From positions 1-27,638 of IMG/VR virus record IMGVR_UViG_3300044695_008713: a stretch of DNA of 27,638 bases. One strand, given 5' to 3'. The notes beneath the pieces were generated by a model. That model saw only the letters and a program-made list of their open reading frames with translations. It did no database searches and had not been told where the DNA came from. The translations under genes and the position numbers were made by a program. Every line of letters starts with the position of its first letter. Position 1 is the first letter of the stretch. This DNA is from a virus. Below are positions 14,246 through 22,472 of the stretch, in pieces.

Positions 14246-15187
14246 ATGGCCCGTGCTTACGGCTGGAACGCCCAACTTTTGCTTGCTTTTGAATCCGCCT
14301 ACGGCACGCCGCCCGTGTCCGGTTTCAAGAAAATGCCCTTTGTCAGTCGGGATATCAGCGCCCAGCAGGGGCTGATTGCCAGTAACGTCATTGGTTTAGG
14401 GCGTGACCCGACCCAGCCGTATCAGGACGCCATTAATGTGGATGGCGATATTGTGGTGCCGGTGGATCTGCGCAACATCGGCCAGTGGCTGAAAGCCCTT
14501 CTCGGCACCCCCACCACCACGGGCAGCACCGCCCCATACAGCCATGCCTTCAAATCAGGGGCGACCAGCCTGCCCAGCCTGTCGTTGGAGACGGGACTGC
14601 CCCAAATCCCCGCTTTTTTCATGGTGGCCGGCGTGCGTGTCAATTCCATGGCGTTCAATTTTACCCGCTCGGGCGAAGCCATCGCCACCATCAACTGCAT
14701 CGGTCAGGGCGAAACGCGGAATGCGACCACCCAAGGCGGCACGCCAACCCAGGCCAATTACACCCGCTTTTCCCAGTTTCAGGGGGCGATTAAACAAGGC
14801 GGTTCAGCCTTGGCGAACGTCACGTCCGCCTCCGTCACCTATAGTAACAACCTCGAGAAAATCGAAACCATCCGCAGCGACGGCAAGCTGGACGGCGTCG
14901 ATCCTGGCATCGCCGCGCTCACAGGGTCCGTGGCGGTGCGCTACGCCGATAACACGCTGATTGACCTTGCCAGCGCAGGCACGGCGGTGGACTTGGAGTT
15001 TTCCTACACCATTGATGCCAACAATAAGCTGATCATCCTGTGCCACGAGGTGTACCTGCCCAAACCCAAAATTGGCATCCAAGGCCCCGGCGGTGTGGAA
15101 GCCTCCTACGATTTCCAAGGGGCTAGAAACACAGCGGCCAACGCCATGGTGACTGTCACCTTGGTGAATGATGTGGCCAGTTATTGA
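14246..15187 (+). CDS. Major tail tube protein (Phage_tube_2 type)
   Basis: 313 residues. Starts with AYGWNAQLLLAFESAYGTPP, a common start of this tube family, then VDLRNIGQWLKALLG, YSHAFKSG, SLSLETGLPQIPAFFMVAGVRVNSMAF and later SYTIDANNKLIILCHEVYLPKPKIG. This two-beta-sandwich type is common in siphoviruses with GTA-like tips. AAGGAG immediately precedes the ATG with good spacing. It polymerises into the tail tube around the tape measure. Confidence 0.78.
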   Translation: MARAYGWNAQLLLAFESAYGTPPVSGFKKMPFVSRDISAQQGLIASNVIGLGRDPTQPYQDAINVDGDIVVPVDLRNIGQWLKALLGTPTTTGSTAPYSHAFKSGATSLPSLSLETGLPQIPAFFMVAGVRVNSMAFNFTRSGEAIATINCIGQGETRNATTQGGTPTQANYTRFSQFQGAIKQGGSALANVTSASVTYSNNLEKIETIRSDGKLDGVDPGIAALTGSVAVRYADNTLIDLASAGTAVDLEFSYTIDANNKLIILCHEVYLPKPKIGIQGPGGVEASYDFQGARNTAANAMVTVTLVNDVASY

Positions 15188-15221
15188 TTCATCTTTCACA
15201 TTAAAAAACAGGAAAAAATCC

Positions 15222-15677
15222 ATGTTATCACTTAAAATCCCCACAGAACCCTATTGGATTGATTTAAAACTGGGTGTGCGTGTGCAGGTGCGCCCGTTCA
15301 CCAGCGCGGTGTTTTATGCGGCGCAATCGGTGGCGCGACAAAAGCTGGGCGATACCCCATCAGAAAATACCGCCCTTGAGGAAGGCCGCCGCATCGCTGC
15401 CTTCACCACGGCGCTGGCGAAAGTGGGCATTCTGGCGTGGGAGGGGGTGCTGCTCCCCGATTCCGAAGAGCCCGCCCCCGTCAATAACCAAACCGTGGCC
15501 GATTTGATGAGTTTCTGGACACTGGCCGATGAGTTTCGCACCCAGTATACGGGGTTAAAGGAGCTTCTCGACGCCGAAAAAAAGCCCTGTTTGAGCGCTG
15601 CCAATGGCATTTTGGCGGCGGCGCCCGTTACTGCGCCGGATGCGCTGAACAGCGACTCCCCTGTGCAAGTGAGCTAA
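15222..15677 (+). CDS. Tail assembly chaperone, short (gpG-like) form
   Basis: 151 residues from ATG 15222 with CAGGA upstream; the in-frame extension from 15168 overlaps the tube gene and lacks a ribosome site. The protein begins SLKIPTEPYWIDLKLGVRVQVRPFTSAVFYAA, typical of chaperones in this slot, continues with a helical region and ends in a Pro/Ala/Asp-rich tail. Tail chaperones coat the tape measure before tube assembly. Codons 119-121 contain the probable slip site A AAA AAG, giving a longer product (next entry). Confidence 0.75.
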   Translation: MLSLKIPTEPYWIDLKLGVRVQVRPFTSAVFYAAQSVARQKLGDTPSENTALEEGRRIAAFTTALAKVGILAWEGVLLPDSEEPAPVNNQTVADLMSFWTLADEFRTQYTGLKELLDAEKKPCLSAANGILAAAPVTAPDALNSDSPVQVS

Positions 15678-15892
15678 CCAAGGATTGCCCTTACCAGCGC
15701 TACGAACCCCAGACGCTGGAGGGCTGGCAGGCGTGGGATACAGGGGTCAGGTTACAGGTGACGGGTGACAGGTCACTGAGTGTGGCCTTGAATCTTGCGG
15801 AAGCCCTCGGCTACGACCTGCCCATTCTCGCAGAACTGTTACCCTTTGTTCTCGCCAACTTTCATCCCGCTGACCCGTCACCTGTCACCTGA
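15222..15892 (+). CDS. Tail assembly chaperone, -1 frameshifted (gpGT-like) fusion
   Basis: Reading shifts by -1 at 15578-15584 and continues through an unbroken 102-codon frame to TGA at 15890-15892, giving about 223 residues. The added part starts ALFERCQWHFGGGARYC, contains several Cys, then YEPQTLEGWQAWDTG and the helix LSVALNLAEALGYDLPILAELL. It fills the whole 230-bp gap before the tape measure, has no strong start of its own, and lies exactly where lambda T and its relatives lie. Frameshifted chaperones are a conserved feature of long-tailed phages. Expression by frameshifting is inferred. Confidence 0.72.
15578..15584 (+). promoter_or_regulatory. Programmed -1 frameshift slippery heptamer A AAA AAG
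   Basis: Codons GCC GAA AAA AAG place the heptamer AAAAAAG in the zero frame as A-AAA-AAG, the same slippery sequence used in E. coli dnaX. It sits in the tail chaperone gene, 91 nt before the zero-frame stop, and the -1 frame beyond it is open for 102 codons. Confidence 0.72.
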
Positions 15893-15905
15893 TTCCTGTC
15901 ACCTG
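15747..15905. repeat. Second repeat family: inverted CAGGTGACAGG-type units
   Basis: The left copy at 15747-15766 and the right copy at 15873-15892 are inverted 20-mers with one mismatch; both consist of CAGGTGACGGGT-like units, and further CAGGTGACAGG and CCTGTCACC units flank them (15767-15775, 15893-15905). They lie inside the -1 chaperone frame, encoding LQVTGD and the C-terminal SPVT with the stop codon. Distinct in sequence from the TTTAGGG family but similar in style. Confidence 0.65.
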
Positions 15906-15907
15906 CC

Positions 15908-18367
15908 ATGGCCACCCGAAATCTCTCCATCCGCCTTGCCACCGAAAATGGCAAAGTCGTCGCGCGGGAGTTGCAGGATATTGGCCGTACCGGCGAACAA
16001 GCCCTAAAGCGGATTGAACAGGCCAGTATCCCAGCATCGAACCAGCTGCAGGCCCTCAATTCGGTTGTGGGTGGTCTGAAGCGTGTCTTTGTGGCTGGGG
16101 CTGCCTTGGCGGCGGGCAACCAGATTTTTGACAGCATCAACCGCGCCGTCATAAAAACGGCGGAGCTGGGCGATTTGGCCCAGAGCATCGGCATCAATGT
16201 CGAGCGGCTTCAGGAATTGCGCTACGCCGCCGAACAAAGCGGGGCATCGGCGGAATTGCTGGATGATGGCATCCGTAAACTCAACCAGCGCCTCGGGGAT
16301 GTCGCAACCGATGGCACGGGTGCGGCGGCGGGGGCGTTTGAGCGATTACAGATTGCGGCCCTGAATACTGACGGCACCATCCGCAACGCCGGCGATGTGT
16401 TCGATGAGTTTGTTCGCAAACTCGAAAGTGTAGGTTCTGAGGCTGAAAAGGCCGCCTTGGCCTCGGATCTGTTCGGCAAACAGGCAGGGCCGCGTCTGGT
16501 GCAATTTCTCTCCGAAGGCGAGGCCGGCATTGCCAGCCTTTCCAAGGAAGCCCGTGCGTTCGGCCTCGTGATGGGCGAGGATCTGGTCAAACAAACCCAA
16601 GCCCTTGAAGATGAATGGAATCGCTTCACCCAGCAGGTAGATACCACCTACAAAACGGTTATCCTACGCACCGTCAATGGTCTGCGGGGATTGTTCAGCG
16701 ATCCCTCGCTGGAAGAGCAGTTTCGGGATTTAACCGCACGATTGCAACGGGCAACGGCGGATTTGAACGCCTCGCAGCAACTGAACAATGATAGCGATGG
16801 CCTGCTGGGTGGGCGCCGCATCGTCCAAGCCCGCGAAGAGGTGAACCGTATCAAAGCGGAACTAGATGTTGTACAGCGGCAGATCCTCGAAAACGCCGCT
16901 ACCGAAGCCGCCAAACAGCGCAAAAAAGAGGAAGCTCAAAAGGCCTACGAAGCCGCCCGTAAGCAACAGGATACAGGCGAAGTCATCGATACCCTGCAGC
17001 GCGAACAGCAGCAGATTGAACAATTAAACGCGGCGATGATCCAAGGCGCAGACGCCGTGGCGCGGGTGAAGGGAGAACAGGCCGCCGAAACACAGATTCG
17101 CAAGCTGGGGATCGATGCCAAAAGCGCGGAAGCCCAGAAAATCCGGGAACTGGCCGTGGCCAATGCCGCGTTAGAACAGGCGGGCAGAGAACAGGCCGAA
17201 GCCCAAAAAAGCACCGTGGATGCCCGTGCCAGCGTCATCCGTTCCTTGGAAGATGAACGGCAGGCGTTGCAACTCAACGAACGCCAGCAGTTTATTTTAA
17301 CGGCGGAACGCCGGCTTTCCAGCGAAGCCACTGCCACCCAACGCGAACGGGTGCGGGAACTGGCAGGGGCGCTCTACGATGAAAAAACCGCGCTGGAAGC
17401 CACCAAAAAAGCGCAGGAAGATTATGCAAAAAACCAAGAGATTCTGGCACGATTAGAGGCCGATCGTTCTGCTGTCGGCAAATCGGATAAGGAAAAATTC
17501 ACGGATCAAGCCGTGGAGAGGCTCTCCCCAGATGCCACCGATGACCAAAAAGCCAAAGCCCAGGAGCTGGCGGCGAAACTCTACGAAGAACAACAAGCCG
17601 CCGATGCCGCCCGGCAGGTGTTCGAAGCCACCCGCACCGATGCGGAAAAATACGGCGCTGAAATCGCCAAACTGAACGACCTACTGGCCAAAGGGGCCAT
17701 TGACCAAGACACCTATAACCGCGCTGTCGCTCAGGCGAAGGAGACATTTCATCAAGCCGAAGATGGCGTAGACGGTTTTGCCACGGGCGCGAAACGGGCC
17801 TTGGAAGACTACGCCAAATCCGCCACCGACGTGGCCGGACAGGTGCAGGACGCCATGAGCCGCAGCCTGCAGGGGCTTGAGGATTCGCTGGTAGATTTCG
17901 TCACCACGGGAAAACTCAACGTTCAAGACCTTGCCAATAGCATTCTACGGGATCTGGCCCGGATTGCCGTTCGCCAAGCCATCACCGCACCGCTGGCACA
18001 GGGGATTTTGGGTGCGGGCATCTTTCACGAAGGTGGAACCGTTGGCGCGGGCGCACCGTCACGCGCTGTCTCGCCGATGCTGTTTGCCACGGCTCCCCGC
18101 TACCACAGTGGCGGCATTGCGGGGCTGATGCCTGATGAAGTGCCCGCTATTCTGCAACGGGGCGAAATTGTTATTCCTAAGGGAGGTTTTAGGGGCGAGG
18201 GTGGAGGGGGTAGTGATGACCCACCCCCTAAAACCTCCACCCTACAACCTATCACGGTCAACATGACCGTGATGACCCGCGACGCCGAATCCTTCCGTCA
18301 AAGTCGGGGGCAGATTATGGGGGATCTTGCCGTGTCTCTGGCGCGGCACAAGGGGAGAAATACATGA
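15908..18367 (+). CDS. Tail tape measure protein
   Basis: 819 residues, the largest protein in the window. The N-terminus (ATRNLSIRLATENGKVVARELQDIG) and the helical heptad-rich centre (about 270-590, dense in E, Q, K, A) are standard for siphovirus tape measures; hydrophobic patches lie near residue 55 and 700. At the usual 1.5 angstrom per residue the tail would be about 120 nm. A G-rich inverted repeat (18182-18250) encodes a Gly/Pro/Ser linker near residues 759-778. It overlaps the DUF2460 gene by 4 nt. Confidence 0.9.
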   Translation: MATRNLSIRLATENGKVVARELQDIGRTGEQALKRIEQASIPASNQLQALNSVVGGLKRVFVAGAALAAGNQIFDSINRAVIKTAELGDLAQSIGINVERLQELRYAAEQSGASAELLDDGIRKLNQRLGDVATDGTGAAAGAFERLQIAALNTDGTIRNAGDVFDEFVRKLESVGSEAEKAALASDLFGKQAGPRLVQFLSEGEAGIASLSKEARAFGLVMGEDLVKQTQALEDEWNRFTQQVDTTYKTVILRTVNGLRGLFSDPSLEEQFRDLTARLQRATADLNASQQLNNDSDGLLGGRRIVQAREEVNRIKAELDVVQRQILENAATEAAKQRKKEEAQKAYEAARKQQDTGEVIDTLQREQQQIEQLNAAMIQGADAVARVKGEQAAETQIRKLGIDAKSAEAQKIRELAVANAALEQAGREQAEAQKSTVDARASVIRSLEDERQALQLNERQQFILTAERRLSSEATATQRERVRELAGALYDEKTALEATKKAQEDYAKNQEILARLEADRSAVGKSDKEKFTDQAVERLSPDATDDQKAKAQELAAKLYEEQQAADAARQVFEATRTDAEKYGAEIAKLNDLLAKGAIDQDTYNRAVAQAKETFHQAEDGVDGFATGAKRALEDYAKSATDVAGQVQDAMSRSLQGLEDSLVDFVTTGKLNVQDLANSILRDLARIAVRQAITAPLAQGILGAGIFHEGGTVGAGAPSRAVSPMLFATAPRYHSGGIAGLMPDEVPAILQRGEIVIPKGGFRGEGGGGSDDPPPKTSTLQPITVNMTVMTRDAESFRQSRGQIMGDLAVSLARHKGRNT
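18182..18250. repeat. G-rich inverted repeat embedded in the tape measure gene
   Basis: GGAGGTTTTAGGGG (18182-18195) pairs perfectly with CCCCTAAAACCTCC (18225-18238), with further G-rich (GAGGGTGGAGGGGGTAG) and C-rich (CCACCCTACAACC) units around it. It keeps the reading frame and encodes a Gly/Asp/Pro/Thr linker. Same family as the 11095-11498 element ends. Confidence 0.7.
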
Positions 18368-18966
18368 GTGGTTTCCACGAAGTCCGCTTTCCCGATGCCA
18401 TTGCATATGGCGCAACGGGTGGCCCCGAATACCTCACCGACATTGTCATCCTGCAATCGGGCTTTGAGCAGCGCAATCAGAGCTGGGACAGTGCCCGGGC
18501 GCGGTATGATGTCTCGACCGGCATCAAAAATCGCACCCAAGCCACAGAAGTCATCAGCTTTTTCCGCGCCCGCAAAGGGCGGGCTTACGGCTTTCGCTTC
18601 AAGGACTGGAGCGATTATCGCGTCATAGGACAGCTGATTGGCACCGGTAACGGCACGCAAACCGCCTTTCAGCTGACCAAAACCTACACCAGCGGCGGTG
18701 AAAACGAGACCCGCCCTCTGAAAAAGCCCGTCTCGGGCACGGTGAAGATTTACAAAGATAGCATCCTGCAAGCGTCCGGCGTTGCCGTGGATCACACGAC
18801 AGGGGTGGTAACGTTTACCACCGCCCCGGCTGCCGGCGTTCTGATCACGGCGGATGCTGAGTTTGACGTGCCCGTGCGCTTCGACACCGACCGCCTCGCT
18901 ATCCGCATCCAGTCCCACGAATTGTTCGTCTGGGATCAGATTCCCCTTATTGAGATTCGCTTGTGA
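18364..18966 (+). CDS. DUF2460 distal tail protein (GTA g12-like)
   Basis: 200 residues of the DUF2460 family: FHEVRFPDAIAYGATGGPEY, WDSARARYDV, EVISFFRARKGRAYGFRFKDWSDY and a C-terminal VRFDTDRLAIRI. In the Rhodobacter gene transfer agent the equivalent gene (g12) encodes the distal tail ring that joins tube to baseplate. It starts the four-gene GTA-like tip module here and overlaps both neighbours by 4 nt. Confidence 0.9.
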   Translation: MSGFHEVRFPDAIAYGATGGPEYLTDIVILQSGFEQRNQSWDSARARYDVSTGIKNRTQATEVISFFRARKGRAYGFRFKDWSDYRVIGQLIGTGNGTQTAFQLTKTYTSGGENETRPLKKPVSGTVKIYKDSILQASGVAVDHTTGVVTFTTAPAAGVLITADAEFDVPVRFDTDRLAIRIQSHELFVWDQIPLIEIRL

Positions 18967-19799
18967 TTCCGGCTTCAACTACCCTGAAAACCCACCTCGC
19001 CAGCGAGGTCACCACCCTTGCGCTGTGCTGGAAGGTGACGCGCAAGGACGGTGTAGCGTCGGGCTTTACCTCGTTCAGCCGTGATCTGGTGGTGGAGAGC
19101 GTTACTTACAAAGCCTCCACGGGCTTTACCCCCACCGCCATTGAAACCAGCGCCGGGCTGGCGGTGGATCAGTTGGAGGTCGAGGCCATCCTCAATGACA
19201 CCAGCATCACCGAGGCGGATTTGCAGGCGGGAAAATACGATTACGCCGCCATTGAGGTTTTTCTGGTCAACTACCAAGACCTTAGCCAAGGTAAGCTGGT
19301 GTTGCGCGTGGGCACACTGGGGGAAGTCACGGTGCGCAAGGGCGTGTTCGTGGCGGAGATTCGCGGGTTATCGCAGGCTTTTCAACGCCAGATCGGCGAA
19401 CTCTATTCTCCCACCTGCCGCGTCAAACGTTTGGGCGATGCCCGCTGCAAGATCGACCTTGCGCCGTACACCCATACATTAACGGTATCAGCGGTGACCG
19501 ATCAGCGCACCTTTGCCCACACCACCAACCTGAAGTCGGACGGATATTTTCAGATGGGGCTGGTGGAATGGCTAACGGGTGCAAACGCAGGGCTTGAGAT
19601 TGAGGTTAAAACCTACACCAGCGGCGTGTTCACGCTGGTGCAGCCCATGCCCTATGCCATTGCGGCGGGCAACACCTTCAAAGCTATTCGCGGCTGTGAT
19701 CGTACATTTGAAACTTGCCGCACGGTGTTTAACAACGTGCTCAACTTTCGCGGCGAGCCCCATTTGCCCGGCATTGACCAGATTCTGAAACTGCCATGA
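18963..19799 (+). CDS. DUF2163 baseplate hub protein (GTA g13-like)
   Basis: 278 residues, GTG start overlapping the upstream stop (GTGA). DUF2163 features: FSRDLVVESVTYKASTGFTPTAIE, AGLAVDQLEVEA, LREGTLGEV-like GTLGEVTVRKGVF, and four Cys in SPTCRVKRLGDARCKIDL (about 151 and 161) and GCDRTFETCRTVF (about 244 and 251). Lambda gpL, a related hub protein, binds an iron-sulphur cluster through C-terminal cysteines; the four Cys here are a likely equivalent (inference). Confidence 0.9.
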   Translation: MIPASTTLKTHLASEVTTLALCWKVTRKDGVASGFTSFSRDLVVESVTYKASTGFTPTAIETSAGLAVDQLEVEAILNDTSITEADLQAGKYDYAAIEVFLVNYQDLSQGKLVLRVGTLGEVTVRKGVFVAEIRGLSQAFQRQIGELYSPTCRVKRLGDARCKIDLAPYTHTLTVSAVTDQRTFAHTTNLKSDGYFQMGLVEWLTGANAGLEIEVKTYTSGVFTLVQPMPYAIAAGNTFKAIRGCDRTFETCRTVFNNVLNFRGEPHLPGIDQILKLP

Positions 19800-20224
19800 A
19801 CCGCGCTGATATTGTGATTGAAGCCCGTTCGTGGCTGGGCACGCCGTATCATCATCAGGCCGCGCTGAAAGGCGTAGGCTGTGACTGTATCGGTTTACTG
19901 CGCGGGATTTATGAGGCGTTTCTCACGCCGCTGAAAGTAGACATCAACTACTCGCCGCACTGGCATTTCCACCGTGCGGAAGAGGTGCTCTACGCCCACG
20001 TCTGCCAGTACGCCGAAGAAATCCCGTTGGAATCGGCCAGCATTGGCGATGTGCTGTTGTTCGGCTTTGGCACGGGGCCAGCGGCGCACGCAGGCATCAT
20101 CGCCAGTACGGACACCATTATCCATGCCTATGCTGAAATCGGCAAGGTGGCGGAAACGCGGCTTTCTAACAAATGGCTGGCCCGCCGCCGTTTTGCCTTT
20201 CGTTTTCCAGGGCTTGAGGACTGA
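19796..20224 (+). CDS. NlpC/P60 cell-wall peptidase of the tail tip (GTA g14-like)
   Basis: 142 residues. WLGTPYHHQAALKGVGCDCIGLLRGIYE carries the catalytic Cys31 (DCxGL), and AAHAGIIAS carries His98; the enzyme cleaves peptidoglycan peptides during DNA entry. Size and neighbours match GTA g14 and lambda gpK. No separate endolysin appears in this window, but this protein is expected to be part of the particle rather than a lysis enzyme. Confidence 0.88.
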   Translation: MNRADIVIEARSWLGTPYHHQAALKGVGCDCIGLLRGIYEAFLTPLKVDINYSPHWHFHRAEEVLYAHVCQYAEEIPLESASIGDVLLFGFGTGPAAHAGIIASTDTIIHAYAEIGKVAETRLSNKWLARRRFAFRFPGLED

Positions 20225-20841
20225 TGGCTCAGTTAGCCCTCGCTGGGGCTGGGGCACTGGTCGGAAGTGCCTTTGGTGCGCCGTACCTGGGCTTTGCGCT
20301 GGGTTCTCTGCTGGGTGGTGTTCTGTTTCCGCAAGACGGCCCACCGGATCAAATCCAAGAAGGGCCGCGCCTGCATGACCTGAAAGTGCAATCCTCCGCC
20401 CACGGCACGATGCTGCCGCTGGTGTACGGCACGGTGCGGATTGCCGGCAACGTCATCTGGGCGGCAGACCTCGAAGAACAGGTGGTCACGGAAACCAACT
20501 CCGGCAACGGCGGTAAAGGCGGCGGCGGATCGGTGACCAGCACCACCCGCACCTATATCTATTTCGCCAGCTTCGCCGTGGGGCTGTGCGACGGACCGAT
20601 TGCCTCTGTGAATCGGGTATGGGCCAACGGCAAATTAGTGCACGATGCCAGCAGCAGTTTGCTGGATATGATGGTGTATCTCGGAAACGAAACACAATCC
20701 CCTGATGATCGCATCGAAAGTGCGCTGGGTGTTGGTTTCGTGCCTGCTTATCGGGGCATGGCTTACGCTGTCATTAACCGCCTCAACCTTACCGATTACG
20801 GCAACCAGATTCCCAATTTGCACTTCGAGGTCACGGCGTAA
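20224..20841 (+). CDS. Megatron/tail-hub N-terminal domain as a free-standing protein (GTA g15-like, split)
   Basis: 205 residues. A hydrophobic Gly/Ala-rich start is followed by QEGPRLHDLKVQSSAHGTMLPLVYG and RIAGNVIWAADL, then a Gly-rich loop, FAVGLCDGPIASVNRVWANG and YGNQIPNLHFEV. This is the standard N-domain of the large GTA g15-like tail protein, which normally continues without a break into the region found here at 23588. The protein stops right after the N-domain, so the large gene has been divided. It abuts a paralogous N-domain (1-nt overlap). Confidence 0.82.
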   Translation: MAQLALAGAGALVGSAFGAPYLGFALGSLLGGVLFPQDGPPDQIQEGPRLHDLKVQSSAHGTMLPLVYGTVRIAGNVIWAADLEEQVVTETNSGNGGKGGGGSVTSTTRTYIYFASFAVGLCDGPIASVNRVWANGKLVHDASSSLLDMMVYLGNETQSPDDRIESALGVGFVPAYRGMAYAVINRLNLTDYGNQIPNLHFEVTA

Positions 20842-22472
20842 TGGCGATGCTGGTACTCGGTGCCGCAGGCGCAGGCATGGGATCAGGCTTCGCCATGGCG
20901 GGGCTTGGTTTAGGCATTGCCGCCGCCGTGGGCGCATTCAGCGCGGCGGGGAGTTTGCCCAACGCCGATGCCTATCAGGTGGGACCGCGCCTGGAAGATT
21001 TGAAAGCTCAATCCTCAGCGCACGGGGCAATGATTCCGCTGGTGTACGGCATCACCCGCGTGGCGGGAAATGTCATTTGGTCAACCGAAATCACCGCCAC
21101 ATCGGAAAACGTGCTGGTGGGCACCACGGTGATTGAGGGCGGCAAGAGCGGGCGAACCCAACCTGTCTACCAAACGCGGGAATTTTATGTGGCCAGTTTC
21201 GCCGTTTCGTTCGCCAATACGCTGGCGTTAGAAGAGGAAGGCAGCGCACGGGAAAGCTTCGAGGATGAGGACGAACTGACCTTCAAACGCCGCCAAGGCA
21301 TCTCGGCGATGCGGCGCATCTGGATGAACCGCAATCTGGTGTATGACTTTCGCGCCAACAATCGCGGCGTGAATGGCCGTGATTTGAATGTGGAGATTTA
21401 CCTCGGCGGCGAAGAGCAAGCCCCCGATGAATTGATCGAAAGCCTTGAAGGCATAGGCTTAACGCCCGCCTACCGTGACCATGCCTATCTGCGGTTCGAT
21501 ACGATTGACCTTTCGCGTTATGGCAACCGTCTGCCCAACGTGGAAGCGGAAGTCATCGACACCCTGGGGCGTGTGTTTACCGAAGAAGGACCCCACGGCC
21601 TCGCCGAAGGGCTGGATGGCGATATCTATGTGGTGAACCGCCTGCAACGCACCGTCACACGGATTGACGGCACAACGTTTCAGGTCAAAGCAACGATTGG
21701 CCGCAGCAACGCGGAGTATTTGGGGTCACTGGACGCACAGCCCGTGCGGACGGCAATCAGCCCCGTGGACAGCCACCTATGGGTGACGTGCCATGCCAAC
21801 AACACCGTGCAGCGCATGAATCCTGCGACAAACGCGATCATTTCCACTGTCAACACAGGGATTTACCCGTGGGGCGTCAAAGTTGCTGCCGATGGTTTTG
21901 TCTGGATCACCTGCCCGTGGGTGGATCTCGTGCAGAAAATCAATCCTGCCACGGGCAGCGTTGTTGCCAGCTATACGGTGGCCGAATGCCCCACCGAAAT
22001 GGCTTTCGGTCTTGACGGCGATCTGTGGGTGACGATCAATGAGGGCGTCGTGCGCCTGAACGCAAGCACGGGGGCGGTCAAAGCCACAATTCCCCTAGGC
22101 TTCTTCCCTTGGGGCATCGCTGTTAATCCCGTTAACGGCTTTGTCTGGGTAGTGGTGAACGGCCAAGACATCCTGCAAGTCATCAACCCCGCCACCAACA
22201 CCATCACCAAAACGCTGAACCATGGCACGGGCGCCATGGATGTCAGCATTCATCCGCTTGATCCTTACGGCATCGTCTGGTCAACCAGCTACGGCGGCAA
22301 CAGGGTGCGTTCTTACAGCCCAAAGGAAGGCTTTGCCAAAGACGGCGGGTATCTCTCGCTCATTCAGTACGGCACGGTGGCCTTTCCGGAGCAGGTGCTG
22401 GCATTGAGAGATGGGCGGTTTGTCGTGACGCAAACGAAATACGATTTTGTGCTCATTGGTGAAGGCTACTGA
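20841..22472 (+). CDS. Second megatron N-domain fused to a Vgb/NHL-like beta-propeller
   Basis: 543 residues. Residues 1-239 parallel the upstream protein: GPRLEDLKAQSSAHGAMIPLVYG, RVAGNVIWSTEI, FYVASFAVSF, RRIWMNRNLVYD and YGNRLPNVEAEV. From about 245 to the end, six or seven propeller blades follow with the pattern W-G-(I/V)-x-V...VWVT...VQRxNPATNAI, as in virginiamycin B lyase/NHL-type propellers. Propellers at tail tips usually bind receptors or glycans; lyase activity is not implied. The duplication plus fusion is unusual. Confidence 0.8.
   Translation: MAMLVLGAAGAGMGSGFAMAGLGLGIAAAVGAFSAAGSLPNADAYQVGPRLEDLKAQSSAHGAMIPLVYGITRVAGNVIWSTEITATSENVLVGTTVIEGGKSGRTQPVYQTREFYVASFAVSFANTLALEEEGSARESFEDEDELTFKRRQGISAMRRIWMNRNLVYDFRANNRGVNGRDLNVEIYLGGEEQAPDELIESLEGIGLTPAYRDHAYLRFDTIDLSRYGNRLPNVEAEVIDTLGRVFTEEGPHGLAEGLDGDIYVVNRLQRTVTRIDGTTFQVKATIGRSNAEYLGSLDAQPVRTAISPVDSHLWVTCHANNTVQRMNPATNAIISTVNTGIYPWGVKVAADGFVWITCPWVDLVQKINPATGSVVASYTVAECPTEMAFGLDGDLWVTINEGVVRLNASTGAVKATIPLGFFPWGIAVNPVNGFVWVVVNGQDILQVINPATNTITKTLNHGTGAMDVSIHPLDPYGIVWSTSYGGNRVRSYSPKEGFAKDGGYLSLIQYGTVAFPEQVLALRDGRFVVTQTKYDFVLIGEGY

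Noticed and set aside
15795-16007. 70-codon plus-strand frame between chaperone and tape measure
   Set aside because: Overlaps the much more protein-like -1 chaperone extension and runs into the tape measure gene in the wrong frame.
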